This document shows positions 1 to 5,853 of a stretch of 5,853 nucleotides of DNA, piece after piece (the stretch's first letter is position 1; every line of letters begins with the position of its first letter). The stretch covers positions 1 through 5,853 of the forward strand of contig CALLAV010000215.1 of assembly GCA_938001995.1 (NCBI GenBank), given 5' to 3'. Below the pieces are notes generated by a model, which was not told the DNA's origin, did not search any database, and saw nothing but the letters and a program-made list of their open reading frames with translations. A program made the position numbers and the translations under genes. Source of the stretch: an uncultured Amylibacter sp. (GTDB taxonomy: Bacteria; Pseudomonadota; Alphaproteobacteria; Rhodobacterales; Rhodobacteraceae).

Positions 1-2
1 TG

Positions 3-1046
3 CACGACGGCGAAGGCCTGCGGGATCGTGGCATCACCCGTGACCTCGATTGGGGCATCCCCGTCAAACGCGGCGATCAGGAATGGCCAGGCATGGAAGG
101 CAAAGTCTTCTACGTCTGGTTCGACGCCCCAATCGAATACATCGCTGGCACCGCCGAATGGGCCGACGCCAACGGCAAAACCGACGCAGATTGGGAACGC
201 TGGTGGCGCACCGACAAAGGCGCGGACGATGTGACCTACGTGCAGTTCATGGGCAAAGACAACGTCCCCTTCCACACGCTTTCTTTCCCCGCCACCATCA
301 TGGGTTCAGGGGAGCCGTGGAAGCTGGTGGATTACATCAAATCCTTCAACTACCTCAATTACGACGGCGGACAATTCAGCACATCCAAAGGCCGCGGCGT
401 GTTCATGGATCAAGCCCTCGACATCCTCCCATCCGACTACTGGCGCTGGTGGCTCCTGTCTCACGCCCCTGAATCCTCGGACTCCGAATTCACATGGGAC
501 GACTTCCAAGCCTCAGTGAACTCCGATCTCGCCAACGTGCTCGGCAACTTCGTCTCTCGCGTCACCAAATTCTGCCGCTCAAAATTTAGCGAAGCCGTGC
601 CAACAGGCCCAGACTACGGCCCCGCAGAACAAGCCGTCATCGAAGCGCTCCAAACCCGCCTCACCGCCTATGAGGGTTTCATGGCTGACATGGAAGTGCG
701 CAAAGCCGCAAGCGAGCTGCGCGCTATTTGGACCCTCGGCAACGAATACCTGCAAGAGGTCGCACCTTGGTCCGTCTTCAAAACAGACGAAGCCACAGCC
801 GCCATGCAAATCCGCTTTGCGCTGAACCTTATCCCGTTTTACGCGGCCCTGTCTGAACCCTTCATCCCCGACGCCGCCGATGCGTTGTCTGCTGCGATGA
901 ACACGCCTTTGGCTTGGCCCGAAAGCGCAGAAAGCGCGTTGAACCTGCTGCCCGCAGGCCATGCCTTCACCGTCCCAGACATCACCTTCGCCAAGATCAG
1001 CGATGACGCACGGGACGAAATGCAGGCCAAATTCGCAGGCGCATAA
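3..1046 (+). CDS. metG: Methionine--tRNA ligase (MetRS), C-terminal part; 5' end outside window
   Basis: This enzyme charges tRNA-Met with methionine in the cytoplasm, using ATP (class I aminoacyl-tRNA synthetase). The reading frame is open from base 3, upstream of the ATG at 93, and gives 347 residues, so the ATG at 93 is internal. Family signatures seen are RDLDWGIPV near the left edge, [14 protein letters not shown] (from base 102) and [10 protein letters not shown] (254-283). The KMSKS-loop equivalent reads QFSTS (372-386), followed by KGRGVF, so the loop's second lysine is threonine. After it come the helical anticodon-binding domain ([11 protein letters not shown], then [14 protein letters not shown]) and a short tail ending in AKFAGA. 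There is no C-terminal EMAPII-like tRNA-binding domain of the E. coli kind. The HIGH motif and zinc knuckle lie outside the window. No terminator hairpin follows the stop; the next gene starts 101 bases on, on the same strand. Identification is very secure. Confidence 0.97.
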   Translation, partial: HDGEGLRDRGITRDLDWGIPVKRGDQEWPGMEGKVFYVWFDAPIEYIAGTAEWADANGKTDADWERWWRTDKGADDVTYVQFMGKDNVPFHTLSFPATIMGSGEPWKLVDYIKSFNYLNYDGGQFSTSKGRGVFMDQALDILPSDYWRWWLLSHAPESSDSEFTWDDFQASVNSDLANVLGNFVSRVTKFCRSKFSEAVPTGPDYGPAEQAVIEALQTRLTAYEGFMADMEVRKAASELRAIWTLGNEYLQEVAPWSVFKTDEATAAMQIRFALNLIPFYAALSEPFIPDAADALSAAMNTPLAWPESAESALNLLPAGHAFTVPDITFAKISDDARDEMQAKFAGA

Positions 1047-1070
1047 AGCCGTTACCTTTTATCACCACAG

Positions 1071-1099
1071 TTGACAGTTTCTTTCTTTCATCCTATTTG
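1071..1099 (+). promoter_or_regulatory. Candidate sigma-70-type promoter for the downstream membrane zinc-ribbon gene
   Basis: A perfect -35 hexamer TTGACA lies at 1071-1076. Seventeen bases downstream is TATTTG (1094-1099), a weak -10 matching the consensus at about three of six positions. A start of transcription would fall near 1105-1107, leaving a leader of about 40 bases before the ATG at 1148. The perfect -35 and correct spacing support the call; the poor -10 keeps it tentative. If it is real, the gene has its own promoter and need not depend on readthrough from metG. Confidence 0.45.
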
Positions 1100-1100
1100 T

Positions 1101-1125
1101 GAACAAAGTTCATGAACGTAGTTCA
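1101..1125. promoter_or_regulatory. Clustered GAAC/GTTC inverted repeats, candidate operator
   Basis: Two short perfect palindromes stand next to each other: GAAC-aaa-GTTC (1101-1111) and TGAAC-gta-GTTCA (1113-1125). Together they also create the perfect 10-base palindrome GTTCATGAAC (1108-1117). The result is four alternating half-sites, symmetric about 1112/1113. They lie immediately downstream of the candidate -10 and would straddle the transcription start, a typical position for a repressor. RNA stems from these would be only 4-5 pairs with 3-base loops, so a DNA-binding site is more plausible than an RNA hairpin. The regulator is unknown. Coincidence cannot be excluded for such short half-sites. 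Confidence 0.4.
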
Positions 1126-1133
1126 ATTTCTGT

Positions 1134-1139
1134 AGGAGA
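1134..1139 (+). promoter_or_regulatory. Ribosome binding site deciding the 1148 start
   Basis: AGGAGA lies eight bases before the ATG at 1148. It is a strong Shine-Dalgarno match at normal spacing and supports 1148 as the true start. Confidence 0.8.
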
Positions 1140-1147
1140 TCGACACA

Positions 1148-2212
1148 ATGAAAGCCCTCAACTCCACCCGTCGCCCCGCGTTTCTGTTTGGTATCGTCAT
1201 GTGGATCCTGTCCTTTGTCATGGCCGCATTCCTGATCCAGCTTGGCGCGTCGATCATCAAAGATGTGCCCTTGTCTAGCGATCCCATCGTCTATGAAGAT
1301 TTTATCGATACGGAAAAATCTGCCGACCTTCGGGCCAAGACCGACGCGAACCGCGCGGGAATCGTTGTTGCGCAACGCACCATCGAAGACCTCAAAGCCA
1401 AACGCACCACAGCGCGCAACGAATACCAAAGTGCGCGCACCGCCTTTAACAATTGGCTAAAAACACGCACCGCAACCGAAGCCGAATCCCAAAACCCAGA
1501 GGTCATTAAACGCACACAACAACTCGACGCGCTTAACACCCTGCAACGGGACGCCGCGCGCAAAGTCGAAGCCGCGAGCGCAGACCTCACCACTCTGGAA
1601 CGCACCTCGCGCGACCTGCGCAACCAACAATCCGCACTCCGCTTGGCCGCCCAAGCCCCCTATGACGCCGCAATCCGTGCCCAAACGCTCAAGACATTCC
1701 TGATCCGCCTTGCGATCACTCTGCCGCTCTTGCTGGTCTCCGCGTGGCTGATCCTGAAACAACGCCAAAGCGCATACTGGCCACTTTTCCGTGGTTTTAT
1801 CTTCTTCTCGCTGTTCGCATTTTTCGTGGAATTGGTCCCCTACCTCCCGTCTTACGGCGGTTACCTTCGCTCTATCGTCGGGATCGTTTTGGTTGGCATT
1901 GCGGGCAAATATATCATCGCTGCGATGCGTCGATACCTAGAGAATAAGAAACAAGAGGAAAGCAAAACTGAAACCGAACGACGCAAAACCATTACCTATG
2001 AAACTGCGCTCAAAAAGATGTCAGCAAACCAATGCCCCAGTTGTGATCGCAAATTCGCGACGGGCAAGGATCAATCGAACGATTTTTGCGTTCACTGCGG
2101 GTTTTGCCTGTTCGACAACTGCACCAGCTGCGATGCACGGGACAATTCATTCCACAAATTCTGCGGCTCTTGCGGGTCGGACAAAAAACACCCAACACCC
2201 GAAGCCGCATAA
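1148..2212 (+). CDS. Inner-membrane protein with coiled-coil domain and C-terminal double zinc ribbon, function unknown
   Basis: I do not recognise this 354-residue protein. Visible parts in order: a basic N terminus (MKALNSTRRP); membrane helix 1 at about 12-34; a charged, Ala/Gln/Arg-rich helical region at about 55-170 with a break near 113-119 (ESQNPEV), suggesting a coiled-coil hairpin; membrane helices at about 183-203, 211-232 and 240-260; a basic linker (RRYLENKK onward); and a C-terminal domain of two zinc ribbons. Ribbon 1 pairs C296/C299 with C314/C317, ribbon 2 pairs C325/C328 with C339/C342; C320 is an extra cysteine. The positive-inside rule puts the N terminus and zinc ribbons in the cytoplasm and the coiled coil in the periplasm. 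Such double ribbons commonly bind protein or nucleic acid, but nothing here shows the partner. The start is fixed by AGGAGA at 1134. The gene has a candidate promoter and operator of its own and ends at a shared terminator. That the gene is real is secure; its function is not. Confidence 0.9.
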   Translation: MKALNSTRRPAFLFGIVMWILSFVMAAFLIQLGASIIKDVPLSSDPIVYEDFIDTEKSADLRAKTDANRAGIVVAQRTIEDLKAKRTTARNEYQSARTAFNNWLKTRTATEAESQNPEVIKRTQQLDALNTLQRDAARKVEAASADLTTLERTSRDLRNQQSALRLAAQAPYDAAIRAQTLKTFLIRLAITLPLLLVSAWLILKQRQSAYWPLFRGFIFFSLFAFFVELVPYLPSYGGYLRSIVGIVLVGIAGKYIIAAMRRYLENKKQEESKTETERRKTITYETALKKMSANQCPSCDRKFATGKDQSNDFCVHCGFCLFDNCTSCDARDNSFHKFCGSCGSDKKHPTPEAA

Positions 2213-2213
2213 C

Positions 2214-2242
2214 AAAAAAGGGGCGGTCAACGCCGCCCCTTT
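2214..2242. terminator. Bidirectional intrinsic terminator between convergent genes
   Basis: A perfect 10-base inverted repeat, AAAGGGGCGG (2217-2226) and CCGCCCCTTT (2233-2242), encloses a six-base loop. Read on the minus strand it ends in a run of six T (2219-2214), a strong terminator for the acyl-CoA synthetase gene, whose stop is 26 bases away at 2269. Read on the plus strand the hairpin starts five bases after the stop of the zinc-ribbon gene and is followed by only TTT then GTCATT, so it is probably weaker in that direction. Confidence 0.88.
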
Positions 2243-2268
2243 GTCATTCTGAAATTTTTGCTTGGGTG

Positions 2269-4161
2269 TTACGCCCATTCCCACTGGTTGATGAACGCGC
2301 CAAGCACACCCTGAACCGCCTCATCACTCACACCCGCATCAGATTTCTCTAACTGCGCGACCAGACCGCGTTTCTTGTCCTCAACCACTTTGACCACAGA
2401 TGCGCCAACACCTGCTTCGGCCAGTGCCGCATTGTAGACCCGCGTGATGGCAGAGCGGCGCAGATCGGGTTTAAAGATCTTGCCCACGGCCGTTTTCGGC
2501 AACTCGTCCATGATCTCCAGATACTTCGGCTGCGCCGCACGTTCATGCACATTCGCGCTCGCATGGGCCATCAACTCATCCACCGTGGCTGTCGCGCCTT
2601 CTACCAGTTCGACAAACGCACAAGGCAACTCGCCCGCATGGGCGTCAGGCTGACCAATGGCCCCCGCAAAGGCCACATCAGGGTGACCCGCAAGCGCCTC
2701 TTCGATCATGGCAGGGTCAATGTTGTGCCCGCCGCGAATGATCAAATCCTTTGCGCGGCCCGTGATCCAGATGTAGCCATCGCCGTCAATCCGTCCCAAA
2801 TCGCCCGTGCGCAAATGCGTACCACCCGCAAACAATCCGACGTTTTTGGTTGGATCGGTATAGGTCTCACCCACGTTCACACCTGCGTTCAAAACGCAAA
2901 TCTCGCCCACTTCGTCAGGTCCGCATTCTTTAAGGATGCTGCCATCTTCGGCACAGTCCAAAATCTTCACATCCGTATAAGGGAACCGATAGCCAACAGA
3001 GCCGATAACCTTGTTGCCCGCCATCGGATTGCCTGACACCAAACAGGTTGCCTCGGTCATGCCGTAGCCCTCAACGATCTCAACACCTGTTACATCTTGG
3101 AACCGCTTGAACAGCTCAACTGGCAAAGGCGACGATCCGCACATGGCCCCTTTCAGGCTGGAAATATCCGCATTCACTGGGCGCTGCATCAACGCCGCTG
3201 CCGCCGTCGGAACCGTCACCATATAGGTGGCCTTATACCGCTCCACCAGTTTCCAGAAGTTGTCGAACACCCCGTCCCCGCGATACCCTGCAGGGGTTGG
3301 GAACACGATATGACCGCCGCCAAACAGAACAGCCGCCCAAAACACATGGGCCGCCATCACGTGGAACATCGGCAGCGGACAAATCACCACGGAATTTTCA
3401 TCCAGCGACAGGATATTCCCCAACATCCCGTTAAACAGAATGCCAGAATGTTTGTGCTGCGCGATCTTTGGCATGCCCGTTGTCCCACCTGTGTGGAAAT
3501 ACGCGCAATACGGGTCGCTCAGGTCCTCTTCGAATGTCAGCTTGTCGCTTGGTTGGCTGGCCAAGGCGCTGTTAAACTCGATCACTTTGGCGTTGTGTTT
3601 GGTTTCTACCTTTGGGCGCACCAGCGGCACGATAAACTTTTTCAGCCCTGTCAGATGGGCCAGCAGATCAATTTCCACAACCGTTTTCACATTGGGCGCA
3701 CCTGCCACTGCCTCGGCGGCCAATTGCGCCACTTCGGTCTTTGGAAACGCTTTTAACGTTACCAAAACCTTCGCCCCTGTTTCGCGCAACAAAGCCGAAA
3801 TTTGATCCGACGTCAGCGTTGGGTTGATCGGGGCCACGATGCCCGCTGTCATCCCCCCCATCATCGTAATCGCGGTTTCATGGGTTGTAGGCAGCAAATA
3901 CGCCACCACATCCTTTGGCCCAACACCGAGCGAACGGAACAGGTTCGCCGCTTGTGTGATCTTGCTTTTGGTTTCTGCCCACGTCAGCGTAACGTTTGGA
4001 TCCGTTGGACCACCTAACAACTGAAAGCTGACCGCAGGTTTATTGCCAAACTTTTCGGCAGTTTGCTCTAGCTGTTGATACACCGTTTTCGCCGTCCAAC
4101 GGTCCTCCACAGGCATTTCTGTTTCAACCGCGACGACAGACGCCAGATCACTGATGGCCAT
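2269..4161 (-). CDS. Acyl-CoA synthetase (AMP-forming, ANL superfamily)
   Basis: This 630-residue cytoplasmic enzyme should activate a carboxylic acid with ATP to an acyl-adenylate and transfer it to CoA. The large N-terminal adenylation domain shows the phosphate-binding loop HTGGTTGMPK (223-232), EGYGMTEA (364-371), RTGDLGRIDGDGYIWITGR (451-469), and the hinge with KDLIIRGGHNI (471-481). The C-terminal domain carries PKTAVGKIFK (555-564), where K561 is the expected catalytic lysine of the adenylation step. All core motifs are intact. About 69 residues follow K561, longer than the usual short ANL tail. The substrate cannot be read from the sequence; a fatty or other hydrophobic acid is likely, and a CaiC/FadD-like annotation would be typical. 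I chose ATG 4161 (MAISDLAS) because GGAGGA stands seven bases before it; an in-frame ATG at 4224 would place that ribosome site inside the coding region. The gene is transcribed alone, with terminators on both sides. Confidence 0.93.
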   Translation of the reverse strand: MAISDLASVVAVETEMPVEDRWTAKTVYQQLEQTAEKFGNKPAVSFQLLGGPTDPNVTLTWAETKSKITQAANLFRSLGVGPKDVVAYLLPTTHETAITMMGGMTAGIVAPINPTLTSDQISALLRETGAKVLVTLKAFPKTEVAQLAAEAVAGAPNVKTVVEIDLLAHLTGLKKFIVPLVRPKVETKHNAKVIEFNSALASQPSDKLTFEEDLSDPYCAYFHTGGTTGMPKIAQHKHSGILFNGMLGNILSLDENSVVICPLPMFHVMAAHVFWAAVLFGGGHIVFPTPAGYRGDGVFDNFWKLVERYKATYMVTVPTAAAALMQRPVNADISSLKGAMCGSSPLPVELFKRFQDVTGVEIVEGYGMTEATCLVSGNPMAGNKVIGSVGYRFPYTDVKILDCAEDGSILKECGPDEVGEICVLNAGVNVGETYTDPTKNVGLFAGGTHLRTGDLGRIDGDGYIWITGRAKDLIIRGGHNIDPAMIEEALAGHPDVAFAGAIGQPDAHAGELPCAFVELVEGATATVDELMAHASANVHERAAQPKYLEIMDELPKTAVGKIFKPDLRRSAITRVYNAALAEAGVGASVVKVVEDKKRGLVAQLEKSDAGVSDEAVQGVLGAFINQWEWA

Positions 4162-4168
4162 GTAATAT

Positions 4169-4174
4169 TCCTCC
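4169..4174 (-). promoter_or_regulatory. Ribosome binding site deciding the acyl-CoA synthetase start
   Basis: GGAGGA on the minus strand lies seven bases before the ATG at 4161. It is a near-perfect Shine-Dalgarno sequence and rules in favour of this start over the in-frame ATG 63 bases upstream at 4224. Confidence 0.85.
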
Positions 4175-4180
4175 CAGAAT

Positions 4181-4195
4181 GACGCTTCGCGCGTC
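4181..4195 (-). repeat. Small inverted repeat in the leader of the acyl-CoA synthetase gene
   Basis: GACGC and GCGTC form a five-base perfect stem around a five-base loop, ending six bases upstream of the GGAGGA ribosome site. It could be a short leader hairpin or half of a regulator site, but a repeat this short may be chance. The rest of 4196-4294 holds only a weak minus-strand promoter candidate (TAGACA at 4282-4277, 16 bases, TAGTTT at 4260-4255) and nothing else I can support. Confidence 0.3.
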
Positions 4196-4288
4196 TTTAT
4201 TTTCGGCCAACACCATGGGCGCAAACAACGCGAAGGGCAAGTGTGACGCAGGGAAAACTATTGAATGCTGGCAAGGTGTCTATAGCCC

Positions 4289-4321
4289 AAAACAAAAGCC
4301 CCACCAAAACGGCAGGGCTTT
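4289..4321 (-). terminator. Intrinsic terminator of the kbp-like gene
   Basis: On the minus strand AAAGCCCTGCC (4321-4311) pairs with GGTGGGGCTTT (4305-4295) as an 11-pair stem, including two G-U wobbles, around a five-base GTTTT loop. It is followed by a T-rich run (TTTTGTTTT, 4297-4289). It starts 34 bases after the stop of the BON-LysM gene and separates that gene from the acyl-CoA synthetase gene, so the two are probably independent transcripts. Confidence 0.82.
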
Positions 4322-4355
4322 CATTCTATTTATACGGCCCAAAGGCGCGCAAAAT

Positions 4356-4781
4356 TTATTTTGCTGGGATACGCAGCACCTGACCTGGGTAGATCTTGTC
4401 TGGGTGTGTAAGCATCGGCTTGTTGGCTTCGAAAATCTCGTTGTAACGCGAACCGTTGCCCAGCGTTTTAGACGAAATCGCCCATAGCGTGTCGCCCTTT
4501 TCCACTGTGTGGAAGGTCGGATCATCGCCACCTGCGCTGTCATCCACTGCGGCCACGCCTTCGACGTTGCCTACAGCCAAAATGACCTTTTCTTTCATTT
4601 CTTGGCTCACAGCGGAACCACCAACAGACACCTTGTCGCCGTCCACTTGAATGTCCAAACCTGTGGCATCCAAGCCCAGCTCTTCGATTTCTTTGATCAA
4701 TGCATCTTTTGCAGGGGCTGCCTCAGCCGCTCCGCCAAACAGGGATTTCCCTGCACCTTTAACAAAATTCCAAAGTCCCAT
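4356..4781 (-). CDS. kbp: BON and LysM domain protein, homologue of potassium-binding protein Kbp (YgaU)
   Basis: The 141-residue protein matches E. coli Kbp (formerly YgaU) along its length from memory. It shares the start MGLWNFVKGAG, the segment SQEMKEKVILAVGNVEGVAAVDD (59-81) and the C terminus IFEANKPML with PDKIYPGQVLRIP. A BON domain spans about 24-82 and a LysM domain about 90-139 (HTVEKGDTLWAIS at its start). E. coli Kbp is a cytoplasmic protein that binds K+ and supports growth at high potassium; the same role here is inferred. No signal peptide is visible, so despite the LysM domain it is probably not exported. I chose ATG 4781: AGGAGA stands five bases before it and it gives the conserved MGLWNF start. 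An in-frame ATG at 4841 would add 20 unconserved residues and bury the ribosome site. A terminator follows the gene. No convincing promoter is visible in 4793-4893; TTGAAA (4854-4849) lacks a good -10. Confidence 0.93.
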   Translation of the reverse strand: MGLWNFVKGAGKSLFGGAAEAAPAKDALIKEIEELGLDATGLDIQVDGDKVSVGGSAVSQEMKEKVILAVGNVEGVAAVDDSAGGDDPTFHTVEKGDTLWAISSKTLGNGSRYNEIFEANKPMLTHPDKIYPGQVLRIPAK

Positions 4782-4786
4782 AACTC

Positions 4787-4792
4787 TCTCCT
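4787..4792 (-). promoter_or_regulatory. Ribosome binding site deciding the kbp start
   Basis: AGGAGA on the minus strand lies five bases before the ATG at 4781. It supports the shorter, homology-consistent start over the upstream in-frame ATG at 4841. Confidence 0.8.
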
Positions 4793-4805
4793 GTAATTGG
4801 TCCCT

Positions 4806-4819
4806 AGGCGTTTCCGCCT
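4806..4819 (-). repeat. Short GAAA-capped hairpin in the kbp leader
   Basis: On the minus strand AGGCG-GAAA-CGCCT forms a five-pair GC-rich stem with a GAAA (GNRA-type) tetraloop. It ends 13 bases upstream of the ribosome site of kbp. It has no following T run, so it is not an intrinsic terminator. It may be a stabilising or regulatory leader element, or it may be chance. Confidence 0.4.
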
Positions 4820-4870
4820 CGCCGTACAGTTGGGTATTCACGGGCTGATTTCAAGACCAAACGCACAAAA

Positions 4871-4891
4871 TCTGGGCAGTATCTAGGCAGT
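4871..4891. repeat. Imperfect 10-base direct repeat, period 11
   Basis: TCTGGGCAGT (4871-4880) is repeated as TCTAGGCAGT (4882-4891), nine of ten bases identical, with one base between. It begins two bases beyond the mrcA stop, in the gap before kbp. A spacing of one helical turn would suit a protein-binding site, but no regulator is recognisable. No terminator hairpin for mrcA is visible here. Confidence 0.35.
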
Positions 4892-4893
4892 TC

Positions 4894-5853
4894 TTAGTAC
4901 AAACCGCCTGAAGACAGCGACCCAAAGGTTGCTTTTTTGGGGATGACTTTCTTTTTGCCAGATGACGTTACAACCTCGGTGTCACCGGCGCCGGAATACA
5001 GCTGTAAATCCTCGCCCATGGCAAAACCGCCGTCGATAATGCTGATCCCGAATTCTGGCTCTTCGCCTTCGCGGAACAGTTCAGACACAACATGATCGCC
5101 AACCGCATCATTGGGCAAACGCGCGCCTGAAAAACGGTCAAACTTAAGGAAATATGTGTTTGGCGGCACTTCAAACTTTGACGAGCCATATAGCTTAATC
5201 GCCTTTTTCATGAACGTATTAAACACAGGGCCACACATGCCACCGCCCGACGCGCCGCGCCCCAGTGATTGCGGGCGGTCATAGCCCATGTAGCACCCGG
5301 CCACGATATTCGGCGTGAAACCAACGAACCACACATCTTTGGCGTCGTTCGTCGTGCCAGTCTTACCCGCCACTGGAACACCAAGTTTGACTGTCGCGCT
5401 GGCCGTGCCACGCTCCACAACGCCGCGCATCATAGAGGTTAACTGATAGGCAGTGACCGCATCCATCACCCGTTCACGGTCAGACGAGATACGCGGGGAA
5501 ATCCCTTGTTCCAATGATGCCAGTTTACAGCCTTCGCATTGGCGCTGATCATGGCGGTAAATGGTTTTGCCCCAGCGATCCTGCACACGGTCCACCAGCG
5601 TTGGTTCCACCCGCTCGCCACCATTGGCGAACATGGCATAGGCCGCGACCATCTTGAACAGGGTGGTTTCTTGCGCACCCAGCGAATTGGCCAGCACTTG
5701 GTTCATGTCGTTGTATACGCCAAACCGTTCGGCGTAATCGGCCACAACGTTCATACCCACATCTTGCGCCAAACGAATTGTCATCAGGTTTCGCGAGCGT
5801 TCAATCCCAGTGCGCAGTGGCGCAGGGCCATAAAACTTGTTCGATGCGTTTTT
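4894..5853 (-). CDS. mrcA: Penicillin-binding protein 1A (class A PBP), C-terminal transpeptidase part; 5' end outside window
   Basis: Class A PBPs polymerise glycan strands and cross-link the peptides of peptidoglycan on the periplasmic side of the inner membrane. The frame is open to the right edge and gives 319 residues; the ATG at 5784 is internal. The fragment begins in the transpeptidase domain with NKFYGPAPLRTGIERSRN, whose SRN (fragment residues 20-22) is the SxN motif. It continues with NSLGAQETTLFKMVAAYAMF and the KTG motif in VAGKTGTTNDAKDVWFVGF (KTG codons at 5364-5356). The active-site SxxK serine, the glycosyltransferase domain and the membrane anchor lie outside the window. RQCEGCKLA includes a CxxC pair between the SxN and KTG motifs. 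A tail of roughly 90 residues with low-complexity Lys and Ser/Gly stretches (SSGKKKVIPKK, SLSSGGLY) ends the protein. The downstream kbp gene lies 112 bases away on the same strand, without a clear terminator between them. Confidence 0.95.
   Translation of the reverse strand, partial: KNASNKFYGPAPLRTGIERSRNLMTIRLAQDVGMNVVADYAERFGVYNDMNQVLANSLGAQETTLFKMVAAYAMFANGGERVEPTLVDRVQDRWGKTIYRHDQRQCEGCKLASLEQGISPRISSDRERVMDAVTAYQLTSMMRGVVERGTASATVKLGVPVAGKTGTTNDAKDVWFVGFTPNIVAGCYMGYDRPQSLGRGASGGGMCGPVFNTFMKKAIKLYGSSKFEVPPNTYFLKFDRFSGARLPNDAVGDHVVSELFREGEEPEFGISIIDGGFAMGEDLQLYSGAGDTEVVTSSGKKKVIPKKATFGSLSSGGLY

Noticed and set aside
50..472. Open frame in another phase over metG
   Set aside because: The product is dominated by Arg, His and Gln and has no domain; the overlapping metG frame is unmistakable, so this is a shadow.
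1047..1100. Terminator for metG
   Set aside because: No inverted repeat followed by a T run is present; the T-rich stretch around 1078-1089 has no stem before it.
1101..1124. LexA/SOS box in front of the zinc-ribbon gene
   Set aside because: Same-orientation half-sites are separated by nine bases (GAAC-N9-GAAC and GTTC-N9-GTTC), not seven as in the alphaproteobacterial LexA box. Inverted half-sites are separated by three or two bases, not four as in the Gram-positive box.
2545..3036. Long plus-strand open frames (also 3097-3756 and 3440-3805) opposite the acyl-CoA synthetase gene
   Set aside because: They lie wholly antisense to a gene with every ANL motif intact, show no ribosome site or recognisable domain, and have the Arg/His-rich composition expected of shadow frames in GC-rich coding DNA.
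4175..4294. Promoter for the acyl-CoA synthetase gene
   Set aside because: The best pair (TAGACA, 16 bases, TAGTTT) is weak in both elements, so it is mentioned only in passing and not annotated as a promoter.
4826..4860. Promoter for kbp with -35 TTGAAA or TTGGTC
   Set aside because: No acceptable -10 hexamer occurs at 16-18 bases from either; the best are AACTGT, ACTGTA and ATACCC.
1..5853. Mobile element, phage, CRISPR, toxin-antitoxin or defence system
   Set aside because: No terminal inverted repeats, transposase, integrase, spaced repeats or small paired genes are visible; four of the five genes are recognisable housekeeping or metabolic genes and the fifth shows no hallmark of such systems.

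Overview
The window looks like ordinary chromosome of an alphaproteobacterium, most probably a marine Rhodobacteraceae (Roseobacter-type) species. The basis is the character of the methionyl-tRNA synthetase, PBP1A and acyl-CoA ligase proteins, moderate-to-high GC, and AGGAG-type ribosome sites. This assignment is inferred from remembered family resemblance, not from a search.

Layout: (1) 3-1046, plus strand: the C-terminal two thirds of methionyl-tRNA synthetase (metG), cut by the left edge. (2) 1047-1147: a short intergenic region with a good -35 hexamer, a weak -10, a tight cluster of GAAC/GTTC palindromes and a clear ribosome site. (3) 1148-2212, plus strand: an unrecognised inner-membrane protein. 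It has one N-terminal membrane helix, a long helical-hairpin/coiled-coil segment, three more membrane helices and a cytoplasmic tail with two four-cysteine zinc ribbons. (4) 2213-2268: a bidirectional terminator between convergent genes. (5) 2269-4161, minus strand: a 630-residue acyl-CoA synthetase of the AMP-forming ANL superfamily. (6) 4162-4355: its leader, plus the terminator of the next gene. (7) 4356-4781, minus strand: a BON-LysM protein that is a clear homologue of E. coli Kbp (YgaU). (8) 4782-4893: leader with a small GAAA-capped hairpin and a short direct repeat. (9) 4894-5853, minus strand: the C-terminal part of a class A penicillin-binding protein 1A (mrcA/ponA), cut by the right edge.

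The genes do not form one pathway: translation (metG), envelope synthesis (mrcA), potassium/osmotic response (kbp) and acyl-CoA metabolism are housekeeping or general metabolic roles. I see no mobile element, CRISPR array, tRNA, rRNA or phage signature. No intergenic stretch exceeds 200 bases. The least explained content is the membrane coiled-coil/zinc-ribbon protein and the palindrome cluster in front of it; these are the only candidates here for something undescribed.
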